Shown here: positions 7,028-14,625 of the stretch, piece by piece | Layout of the letters: each line of letters starts with the position of its first letter | Numbering within the stretch: the first letter of the stretch is position 1 | NCBI RefSeq assembly: GCF_012985465.1 | Contig: NZ_JAAQWN010000013.1 | Location: forward strand, 62,001 to 126,000 | Source of the DNA: Pseudomonas sp. WS 5079 | GTDB lineage: Bacteria; Pseudomonadota; Gammaproteobacteria; Pseudomonadales; Pseudomonadaceae | Length of the DNA stretch: 64,000 nt | Direction of reading: 5' to 3' | Translations under genes and position numbers: made by a program | Notes under the pieces: generated by a model | Told to the model about the DNA's origin: nothing | Seen by the model: only the letters and a program-made list of their open reading frames with translations | Databases searched by the model: none

Positions 7028-9364
7028 TTACTCGAAACCGGGCAAGCTGAGCATGCCTCCTGTGGTGCGTTTGCCAAAGCCGCTGGGCATGAGGATTTTG
7101 TGCTTCTTCATCTCTCCGAGTACCGCTAACCATTCGGCTTTGCCAAAGCGCAGCTTGGTGTCGTTCCAGCTATGCATGACTTCCTCCACGATGGCTTCAT
7201 CGAAAACCGGGCGGCCTTCGAGAATAAAGTCGTTCCATGCGGCATAGAGCGTCACAGTCATTTCGCAACGATCCGTATCCCAGTCCCGCATTAGCTCGAT
7301 TACCTGCTCAATGGTGTCGCGCTCAGCGGCCGACCAGACGCTGCTATACGCCTGTCTATGCTGCCCTGCTTGGGGAAGCGGGCGGTAAGCATGGCCAACA
7401 GTCTCGCGCTCGATGCGTTCATACCACTGATTGTTTTGCAGTTCGCCTTCGACCTTATTCATCAACTGGCGATCATGGGGGCCCGCGGCGTCTCGCAGGT
7501 AGTCGCCTTGGATGGCGGACAGCTTGGCTGCGTGTTCGGCCAAGTAAATCACTTTCTGCAGCTTGCGTTGACCGAAGGTGCGTTGGCTGTGCAGGCGATG
7601 AGTAACTTCTGCGGCGAGCAGGGTACGGGCTGTTTGCTGGTGCGTGGCAATGGGAGTCTGCTGGCCATCTTCGGCAAGAGCGCGTTCGATCAAGGTGTTG
7701 GCTAACTGTTCATTTAGTTGACGAGTCTGAGTTAGGCGGATTTTGAGTTGGTCGCAGAGGGCCATTAGCTGGTTGACTTTGGCAACGATACGATGTTGTT
7801 CGGCTATTGGTGGAGTAGAGACCATCATGTTTTTCATGATGGTTCCATTAACGTTGGCCTGCCCACACTGTTGCTTTAAGTGTGGGGTTATCTGGGTCTC
7901 ACGGAAGCGTGGGGCATTCATCGACATATTCAAATATGACGGAGAAAATAGGCTTTTCAGGCATCGGATACGGATCAGGTATGAAGCGAAGGTGAACTCA
8001 TCAGCGCGGCCCAAGAAAAGTCCAGTTTTACCGACTAACTCAGCGCTATTGGTTCTGTTGTAGAGAAGGTCTTCAGGTTCGAGGTATAGCTCTGGCAACC
8101 CCTCTGTTGCCTTACTTACTTTCATCTGTCCGCCAAGCATAATTTGACCATTCTGAATGTCCCCCATCTTTAATACAGGTACGCCATCCTGTAAGTCAGA
8201 GGTTTTCTCAGATAGGCCATATTCTGTACTGAGCGCTAAATCTCCTATTCGAGACCAAGTCCAATTGTCTGGTAATCCAAACGGCGCCTCTGGGGCGGTA
8301 ATTTCTGCCTGAGGCTTCTGCTTCTTGAGCTTGCCTTCCGCCACCAGTCGCGCTTTCTCTACTGCAATGCGCTTCAATAACTCGCTAGCCGGCTCATCGC
8401 TGGGATCTTGTGGTACTAGTTTGCCCATCACGGCCATTTGCAGCAGGGCCGCTTTGAGGGTGTCGATACTGGGTTCAGTGGTAAACAGAGTGTGGAAGTG
8501 TTGGACTAGGCGTTGCCAGTTAGCGGCGAAATCGGTGGCGTCGCTGGTTTGCGTCAGGCTGTCGAGCAGTGCTTGAACCAGTTGGGCGTGGGCGCTTTCG
8601 GCATCAGCCCTCTTGGTTTTCATGCGGTCGCATAGTGCCATCAGCTCATCGACTTTGGCGACGATTCGGTGTTGTTCTGAAACAGGAGGAAGGGGGAAGA
8701 GCGCTTGCCTGCCATCTTCGGTTCCGAGCCGTGGCATTTTCATACCGTAGCTTTTGGCATTTACATAACTGAGAAAGTACGGACTTTTGATCGCGATCAT
8801 GAAGTAGCGTGCCACAAAGGGACCGTGGCATCTGAAAGGAAGTATCTCTGTAGTGCAGAATCCATCGTCCTCAGCCACGAGAACCTTATTTAGATACGGG
8901 CGCAGCTTCCCGTACAGCACATCGCCTTTAGCGAAGCTGTTTTTGTCGCTGAGAGAGTTACGTTCGGAAAAGCGAGCTTTTCGCAGAAGCTTTGATGAGT
9001 CTTTCTCAATATCCTCAAGGTCGAGCACCCAAGCATCGTCTGGAATCTCATCTTTCTTAATCGTGGCACCAAAGTTGGTGATTTCTCCAAGGCGAGTCCA
9101 TGTCCATTTCGCTGGCACGTCATACGGTGTTTCCTCAGGAGAAACTTCCGCCAGCGGCTTCTGCTTCTTGAGTTTCCCTTCTACAACCAACCGCGCTTTC
9201 TCTACTGCAATACGCTTCAATAACTCGTTAGCCGGCTCATCGCTGGGATCTTGTGGCACTAGTTTTCCGCGCACTGCCAGCTCAAGAATTAGCTCATGCA
9301 GCTTTTTTATGCCGTTTGGTGCGCCTGTCAGCAGCGGCAGATTCTCGGTTAGCAGCATGGTCAT
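7028..9364 (-). CDS. hsdS: type I restriction-modification specificity subunit, extended
   Basis: Sets the DNA target of the HsdRMS complex. Layout: N-terminal conserved helix (ELAVRGKLVPQDPSDEP), target-recognition domain 1 (about 70-225), spacer helix starting EQHRIVAKVDELMALCD, a repeat of the first conserved segment, recognition domain 2 (about 350-525) and a second EQHRIVAKVNQLMALCD helix. Residues 565-778 are an extra C-terminal domain containing QRKLQKVIYLAEHAAK and GPHDRQL, which resembles DUF4065/Panacea-type sequence. At 778 residues it is far longer than the usual 400-600. Its ATG overlaps the hsdM stop (ATGA). The two half-repeats are visible at DNA level. Confidence 0.9.
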   Translation of the reverse strand: MTMLLTENLPLLTGAPNGIKKLHELILELAVRGKLVPQDPSDEPANELLKRIAVEKARLVVEGKLKKQKPLAEVSPEETPYDVPAKWTWTRLGEITNFGATIKKDEIPDDAWVLDLEDIEKDSSKLLRKARFSERNSLSDKNSFAKGDVLYGKLRPYLNKVLVAEDDGFCTTEILPFRCHGPFVARYFMIAIKSPYFLSYVNAKSYGMKMPRLGTEDGRQALFPLPPVSEQHRIVAKVDELMALCDRMKTKRADAESAHAQLVQALLDSLTQTSDATDFAANWQRLVQHFHTLFTTEPSIDTLKAALLQMAVMGKLVPQDPSDEPASELLKRIAVEKARLVAEGKLKKQKPQAEITAPEAPFGLPDNWTWSRIGDLALSTEYGLSEKTSDLQDGVPVLKMGDIQNGQIMLGGQMKVSKATEGLPELYLEPEDLLYNRTNSAELVGKTGLFLGRADEFTFASYLIRIRCLKSLFSPSYLNMSMNAPRFRETQITPHLKQQCGQANVNGTIMKNMMVSTPPIAEQHRIVAKVNQLMALCDQLKIRLTQTRQLNEQLANTLIERALAEDGQQTPIATHQQTARTLLAAEVTHRLHSQRTFGQRKLQKVIYLAEHAAKLSAIQGDYLRDAAGPHDRQLMNKVEGELQNNQWYERIERETVGHAYRPLPQAGQHRQAYSSVWSAAERDTIEQVIELMRDWDTDRCEMTVTLYAAWNDFILEGRPVFDEAIVEEVMHSWNDTKLRFGKAEWLAVLGEMKKHKILMPSGFGKRTTGGMLSLPGFE
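8314..9280. repeat. direct repeats within hsdS (8314-8437 and 9157-9280)
   Basis: Two stretches of about 124 bp, 843 bp apart, are nearly identical. Both encode the conserved GKLVPQDPSDEPA-ELLKRIAVEKARLV segment before each recognition domain. Such repeats let hsdS exchange or duplicate recognition domains by recombination. Confidence 0.85.
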
Positions 9365-10830
9365 ACCTGGCGCTCCAGGGCTTCGGCCAACACGGCCTTA
9401 AGCTGCTCGCGTAGGTCGCTGATTTCGCCTTGCAGGCTAGAGTAGTCGCGCAGCAGTTGATCTGGGTCGTGGCTGATCTGCTCACCGATATGTGGGTTTT
9501 TACAGTCCAAATTCCAATTACGCGCTTGTAGTTCTCCGACGCTGACTTGCCAGGCAAATTCGTTTTCTACTCGTGCGGCAAAGCCATCGGATTCGCTACC
9601 CCACCAGCCTTCCTCCACAGCGAACTCTTCGATGCGCATGGGGCGGGTTTTCGAGTAGTTCTTAACGCCTGCAGGGTACTGATGTTCGTAGAACCACACC
9701 TGTTTGGTCGATGCGCCCTTGGTGAAGAACAGCAGGTTTGTCTTGATGCTGGTGTAGGGGTTGAACACGCCGTTGGGCAGGCGAACGATGGTGTGCAAGT
9801 TGCACTCAGTCAGTAGTTTTTCTTTGATACGGCTTTTGATGCCGTCGCCGAATAGAAAACCATCGGGTAGCACTACTGCCGCGCGGCCACCGTCTTTGAG
9901 CAGCTGCATAATCAGCACCAAAAACAGGTCGGCGGTTTCGCGGGTGCGGAAGGTCGCAGGGAAGTTGGTTTCGATGCCATCTTCTTCCATGCCGCCGAAC
10001 GGCGGGTTGGCGACGATGCAGTGCACGCGTTCACTCGGCCCCCAGCTGATCAGCGGCTTGCTCAGGGTGTTGTCGTGGCGAATCTGGTTGGGCACCTCGA
10101 TGCCGTGCAGGATCATGTTCGTGGTGGCCAACAGGTGCGGTAGCGGCTTTTTCTCCACACCGAAAATGCTGGCCTGCAGGGTGCGTTCGTCTTCGGCGGT
10201 TTTTACATAGCGGCTGCGTTTGTGTTCGATGGCACATGTGAGGAAGCCGCCGGTGCCGCAGGCCGGGTCCATGACCTTTTCGTCCAACTTCGGATCGACC
10301 ATACGCACCATAAACTCGGTGACTGGGCGCGGGGTGTAGAACTCGCCAGCGTTACCCGCGTTCTGTAGGTCTCGCAGCAGTTGCTCATAGAGGTTGCCAA
10401 ACTCGTGGCGCTCCTGGGCCTTGTTGAAGTCCACACCTTCTTGAATCTTGTTGATCACTTGGCGCAATAACTGCCCGGACTTCATGTAGTTGTAGGCGTC
10501 TTCGAACACGCTGCGCACCACGAAGGCTGACGGCGTATTGCTGTACTCATGAAGGTTCTGCAACTGGGGGAATAGGTTGTTGTCGATAAAGTCCTTGAGC
10601 GCCTCACCGGTCATGCCTTCCGGATCGGCGGCCCAGTTACGCCAGCGGCAACTGTCGGGAATGGGCGAGTGGTAGTTGTCGTCCATCAGCTCCCATTCAA
10701 GCTCGCGGTCATCGAAGATTTTCAGGAACAGCAGCCAAACCAATTGGCCGATACGCTGGGCGTCGCCGTCTACGCCAACGTCTTTGCGCATGATGTCCTG
10801 GATGGACTTGATGGTGGAGCTAATGGACAT
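9361..10830 (-). CDS. hsdM: type I restriction-modification DNA methyltransferase subunit
   Basis: 489-residue adenine-N6 methylase. An HsdM N-terminal helical domain (about 5-130) is followed by the catalytic domain with SAM motif I DPACGTGGF (188-196) and the catalytic NPPF (275-278), both intact. With HsdS it methylates host DNA, and with HsdR it forms the restriction complex. The stop overlaps the hsdS start by four bases, so the two are translationally coupled. An 88-bp gap separates it from hsdR upstream; GAGAG before the ATG is a reasonable ribosome-binding site. Confidence 0.95.
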   Translation of the reverse strand: MSISSTIKSIQDIMRKDVGVDGDAQRIGQLVWLLFLKIFDDRELEWELMDDNYHSPIPDSCRWRNWAADPEGMTGEALKDFIDNNLFPQLQNLHEYSNTPSAFVVRSVFEDAYNYMKSGQLLRQVINKIQEGVDFNKAQERHEFGNLYEQLLRDLQNAGNAGEFYTPRPVTEFMVRMVDPKLDEKVMDPACGTGGFLTCAIEHKRSRYVKTAEDERTLQASIFGVEKKPLPHLLATTNMILHGIEVPNQIRHDNTLSKPLISWGPSERVHCIVANPPFGGMEEDGIETNFPATFRTRETADLFLVLIMQLLKDGGRAAVVLPDGFLFGDGIKSRIKEKLLTECNLHTIVRLPNGVFNPYTSIKTNLLFFTKGASTKQVWFYEHQYPAGVKNYSKTRPMRIEEFAVEEGWWGSESDGFAARVENEFAWQVSVGELQARNWNLDCKNPHIGEQISHDPDQLLRDYSSLQGEISDLREQLKAVLAEALERQV

Positions 10831-10918
10831 GAAGTTCTCTCAACGCGTACCGCAAGGGGGGCGAAATTCTACCGGATAGTGGGGACGACTGCTTTGGCAT
10901 GTCGTCGGTGCTTAGCCC

Positions 10919-13285
10919 TTAGCTTGCGTAAAGTTCGTCTTCCAGTTCGTGGATAGCCTTGTTGTAGCCAGCCTTGCCGCCAAATGCTTTGACCAGCTCG
11001 ATAGGTGCTCCGAACTGGCTGAAAGGGTCAAGCTGCAGGATTTTGATGTCCTCGATATGCTCGATGCCGGTATCGGCGTATTTATCCAGCAACGCCTCCA
11101 GCACCTGGCGGGCTGCGCCTGAATATTTGGCGAAATAGTTTCGTTTTTTCACCTGCTCGGCCCGCTCGCGGCGTGATAGGGCAGGCTGATCGAAGGCGAC
11201 GTGGCAGATCAGGTCGAACGGATCGAGCGGCTTGCCCTGTTTCTTTTCCACTTCCTCCGCCAAGGCTTCCCACATCACGCCCTGGACGGCCATCTCCTCG
11301 ATGATGACTTTCTTTTGCTCGGCATCACTCCAACGCCGGAGGAAGTCATCCAGCGAGACGAATTGCTTTTGCACACAGGCGCGGGTGTAGTCGTGCAGCG
11401 ATTCGGTGATCAGTCGGCCATCCGGGCCGTAATACTGCACACGCTCTGCGATGACATAAATTGGGACGTTGTCGATGACATACTTGATGCGTTTTTTGCC
11501 CTCATCTTCGCCTGTAAAATCCAGGTCATCACCCTCGTTATCGTTGCCTGCGCTTATTCCATCTTCATCGGCAAGTGGGTCATCCGGCGGTACGGGGGAG
11601 TCATCGCCTTCTGGCGCGTAGATCACCACTGGGTCTCCATCGAAGGCTGGGTCGGCAAACAGCTCGGTGGCCTTTTTGAAGTCCATGATGGTGAACCAGT
11701 ACTTGCCGTAGTCCTCGTTGATGCGGGTGCCGCGACCGATGATTTGCTTGAACTCGGTCATCGATTTGATGTGCTGGTCGAGCACAATCAGCTTGCAGGT
11801 CTGCGCATCGACGCCTGTGGTCATCAGCTTGCTGGTGGTGGCAATCACCGGGTAGCGTTCTTCCGGGTTGATGAAGTTATCCAGCTCAGCCTTGCCTTCC
11901 TGATCATCGCCGGTGATACGCATGACGTATTTGCGATTCTCGGCCACGCGCTCAGGGTTAAGGTTGACCAGGGCCTGGCGCATGCGCTCGGCGTGGTTGA
12001 TGTCGTCGCAGAAGACGATGGTTTTCTGAAACGGATCCGTGGCCTTGAGGAGTTCGGTAACCTTCTGCGCCACCAGTTGGGTGCGCGCCTCGATCACCAG
12101 AGTGCGGTCCATATCCTTGAGGTTGTAGATGCGGTCTTCGATCAGCTCGCCATTTTTATCGAGCATGCCTTTGGGGGGCCGCCAGCCTTGCAGGTCTTTG
12201 TCGAAGTCGATGCGCACCACTTTGTAGGGGGCGAGAAAGCCGTCTTCGATGCCTTGCTTCAAGGTGTAGCTGTAAATCGGTTCACCGAAGTAAGTGATGC
12301 TGGATACTTCTTTGGTTTCCTTCGGTGTGGCGGTGAGGCCGACATGGGTAGCGCTGGAAAAATAGTCGAGAATTTCACGCCAGGCGGAATCCTCGGAGGC
12401 GCTGCCACGGTGGCATTCGTCGATCACGATCAGGTCGAAGAAGTCGCGGGAGAACTGCTTGTAGATGTTCATCTCTTCATCGGTGCCGGTGACGGCCTGA
12501 TAGAGCGACAGGTAGATCTCGTAGGAGGTATCGATCTGACGTTTGGCGATCTTGGTCATCGCCTGGCCGAAGGGCTTGAAGTCGTTGTTCTTGGTCTGGT
12601 CGACCAGGATGTTGCGATCGGCCAGAAACAGGATGCGTTTCTTCTGTTTCGATTTCCACAGCCGCCAGATGATTTGGAAAGCGGTGTAGGTTTTGCCGGT
12701 GCCCGTGGCCATCACCAGCAGGATACGGTCTTGGCCCCGCGCAACAGCTTCGACAGTGCGGTTGATGGCATTCATCTGGTAGTAGCGCGGCATGCGCCCG
12801 GAGCCGTCGTCGTAGTAGGGGGCTTCGATCTTGTGCTGGGCTGTAGTATCCAGCCTCTTCCACTGGCAGTAGCGATGCCAGAGTTCGGCAGGGCTGGGGA
12901 ATTGATCAAGGGTGAGTTCGGTTTCTACCTGGCTGCCTGTGCCACTGCGGTCGTGAAACAGGAACCCATCGCCATTGCTGGAAAACACGAACGGTACGTC
13001 CAGCGCCTCTGCATAGCCCAGGGCTTGCTGCATGCCGGAGCCAACGGAGTGCTTGTTGTCCTTTGCCTCGATCACAGCGATAGGCAGGTTTGCCTGGTGG
13101 TAGAGGATGAAGTCTGCGCGGCGTGCCTCGCCGCGGCTGTGTAGCTTGCCCCGGACGATAATGCGGCCTTTGGTAAAGCTGACCTCCTCGCGCACCTGCT
13201 TGTGCATGTCCCATCCAGCTTGCTGAACGGCTGGGGCAATGTACTTGCTGCAGATGTCCCGTTCGGAAAGCGACTTTTTGTCCAT
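10919..13285 (-). CDS. hsdR: type I restriction enzyme translocase/endonuclease subunit
   Basis: 788 residues. An N-terminal PD-(D/E)xK nuclease domain (RADFILY with Asp58, and IEAK with Glu73 and Lys75) is followed by a superfamily 2 helicase motor: Walker A MATGTGKT (192-199), DECH (289-292), LTATP and QIIGRGTR. It translocates and cuts unmethylated DNA. The C-terminal region binds the HsdM/HsdS core. An acidic linker rich in D, E and G follows the motor (near DDSPVPPDDPLADEDG). First gene of the leftward hsdRMS locus; all catalytic residues I can see are intact, so the system looks functional. Confidence 0.95.
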   Translation of the reverse strand: MDKKSLSERDICSKYIAPAVQQAGWDMHKQVREEVSFTKGRIIVRGKLHSRGEARRADFILYHQANLPIAVIEAKDNKHSVGSGMQQALGYAEALDVPFVFSSNGDGFLFHDRSGTGSQVETELTLDQFPSPAELWHRYCQWKRLDTTAQHKIEAPYYDDGSGRMPRYYQMNAINRTVEAVARGQDRILLVMATGTGKTYTAFQIIWRLWKSKQKKRILFLADRNILVDQTKNNDFKPFGQAMTKIAKRQIDTSYEIYLSLYQAVTGTDEEMNIYKQFSRDFFDLIVIDECHRGSASEDSAWREILDYFSSATHVGLTATPKETKEVSSITYFGEPIYSYTLKQGIEDGFLAPYKVVRIDFDKDLQGWRPPKGMLDKNGELIEDRIYNLKDMDRTLVIEARTQLVAQKVTELLKATDPFQKTIVFCDDINHAERMRQALVNLNPERVAENRKYVMRITGDDQEGKAELDNFINPEERYPVIATTSKLMTTGVDAQTCKLIVLDQHIKSMTEFKQIIGRGTRINEDYGKYWFTIMDFKKATELFADPAFDGDPVVIYAPEGDDSPVPPDDPLADEDGISAGNDNEGDDLDFTGEDEGKKRIKYVIDNVPIYVIAERVQYYGPDGRLITESLHDYTRACVQKQFVSLDDFLRRWSDAEQKKVIIEEMAVQGVMWEALAEEVEKKQGKPLDPFDLICHVAFDQPALSRRERAEQVKKRNYFAKYSGAARQVLEALLDKYADTGIEHIEDIKILQLDPFSQFGAPIELVKAFGGKAGYNKAIHELEDELYAS

Positions 13286-13743
13286 AACCTCAATTCCCTT
13301 TCAAGCCGGTGTGGTCGCCCCATTCCGGCACTGCTGATCGTGCTCGATGGGCGTAAATGTACCTTGTTTGATGGTGGCGCGGGGGACGATCAGACTTTGG
13401 TGGCTGAAGCTATAAGCAAGATGAGTCGACGCCATAACAGCGGGAATGTTTCGCGTCGTCCGGATTCTTTTATCTTGGATCGCTCTCTGCGACGGGCTGA
13501 AGATGGCTAGGGTGAATAGGGACACAAGCGAATTGTTGGTGCTGAATTAACTTTCGTCGGCGTACGTCGTCAATTCTTAGCTCGGTAACACCCTGCCCAA
13601 CGATAAAGCAGCCTCAAAGTTGCACTTTTAATTTGCAAGCAAACGCAATATTGGGCTAAGGCCATAACAAATAAAAATAAGTCGCGCATTGGGGGTGGTC
13701 GCCTTCTTTATAGTATTAATGAAGGCGAACTCTTGGGGTTGAT
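13286..13743. other. intergenic region between hsdR and the receiver gene
   Basis: 458 bp without a supported gene; the short open frames here have no ribosome-binding site or recognisable product. Base composition drops from GC-rich to AT-rich near 13560. The hsdR promoter should lie here. The right part carries a hairpin that can end the kinase-receiver transcript. Confidence 0.5.
13699..13728 (-). terminator. stem-loop after the receiver gene
   Basis: The 8-bp arms TCGCCTTC and GAAGGCGA enclose a 14-base AT-rich loop, 16 bases beyond the stop of the leftward receiver gene. There is no clear T run, so termination strength is uncertain. Confidence 0.4.
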
Positions 13744-14622
13744 TTATTTCTTGGGCAGATAAAGCTTTGACCAGAATATGAGTTCCAGTAAGCTAAGAAT
13801 TGAGGATTTTAAAGTGTAATTACTAATATAGTACTTTTCAGCGGGGTCCGCATGGATGTATTTACCACATACCCAGTAGAGAGAGTTTGTTAGGTTAAAT
13901 ATGGCTGAATTTTGGTATTCTATTTTTGTTGGGATATGATTGGCGGAAGGGTAGCCGTTAAGGTGTTTCATTAGTTTGTTGAAATCTAACATGCCGTTGG
14001 GTCTTATTAGGTTGTCTGGAACGACTGGCTTATTGTATAGGTTGATCGTTTTATAAATGGTTTCCTGGAGCGATCTGATGTCTCTAAATATCCCACCAAA
14101 GCGAGGAAAGCTAGCCTCATCCTCATTCTTCAAGATTTCTATAAGAGTTGATTCTGCACTTTGAACGTAGCCGTGAGTTCTGATGATCGAAAATATTTCG
14201 TTGTGCGATATCGTTATTTTTATAAGTTCAGAATTGTCGCAATAAAATTTTAATTTTGTGATGGCTTCGCTTAGTCCGTCTGGTGTCTTTTGGTAGATGT
14301 TTTTCTCTTCTGCAAATCGCTTAAAGTTATTGAAGGCATCATCATCCCCAGTGAGCACAATTCGAGGGAAATTTGGAAAGTTTGTGTCCAGATATTTTAA
14401 TGCGGTGCCAATGAAGTTTTCATTTTCAATAGCTTGGTCGTCAGAAATCAAACATTTTATATCGAGAACTACTGCGGATATGGAGTTGTGATACTTTGGC
14501 ATCACTTCCTGTAAGCCTTCAAGACTTTTTCTATATATCAATCGAAGTTGGTTGTTCTGGGCTTCAATTTGGAATGTGTCTTTAAAATGTTCGTCGTCAT
14601 CGATTAGAAGGATATTGTTCAT
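13744..14622 (-). CDS. receiver-domain protein with unknown C-terminal domain
   Basis: 292 residues. Residues 1-125 form a response-regulator receiver: acidic Asp8-Asp10 in LIDDD, phospho-acceptor Asp54 in VVLDIK, Thr91 in VLTGDD and Lys112 in YQKTP, all the residues needed for phosphotransfer. The rest (about 130-292) is helical and matches no output domain I know; there is no helix-turn-helix, GGDEF, HD or nuclease motif. It starts three bases after the stop of the upstream kinase-methylase fusion, so the pair is surely cotranscribed and probably forms a phosphorelay. Low GC content sets both genes apart from their neighbours. Effector role in a defence response is an inference. Confidence 0.85.
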   Translation of the reverse strand: MNNILLIDDDEHFKDTFQIEAQNNQLRLIYRKSLEGLQEVMPKYHNSISAVVLDIKCLISDDQAIENENFIGTALKYLDTNFPNFPRIVLTGDDDAFNNFKRFAEEKNIYQKTPDGLSEAITKLKFYCDNSELIKITISHNEIFSIIRTHGYVQSAESTLIEILKNEDEASFPRFGGIFRDIRSLQETIYKTINLYNKPVVPDNLIRPNGMLDFNKLMKHLNGYPSANHIPTKIEYQNSAIFNLTNSLYWVCGKYIHADPAEKYYISNYTLKSSILSLLELIFWSKLYLPKK

Positions 14623-14625
14623 TTG

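Noticed and set aside
11201..13144. 647-codon open frame opposite hsdR
   Set aside because: Antisense of an intact restriction gene.
13301..13525. 74-codon leftward frame upstream of hsdR
   Set aside because: No start signal and no recognisable sequence; lies in the hsdR promoter region.
13590..13670. Integron attC site (GCCCAAC seen near 13600)
   Set aside because: No matching GTTRRRY partner at a suitable distance and no integron integrase in the window.
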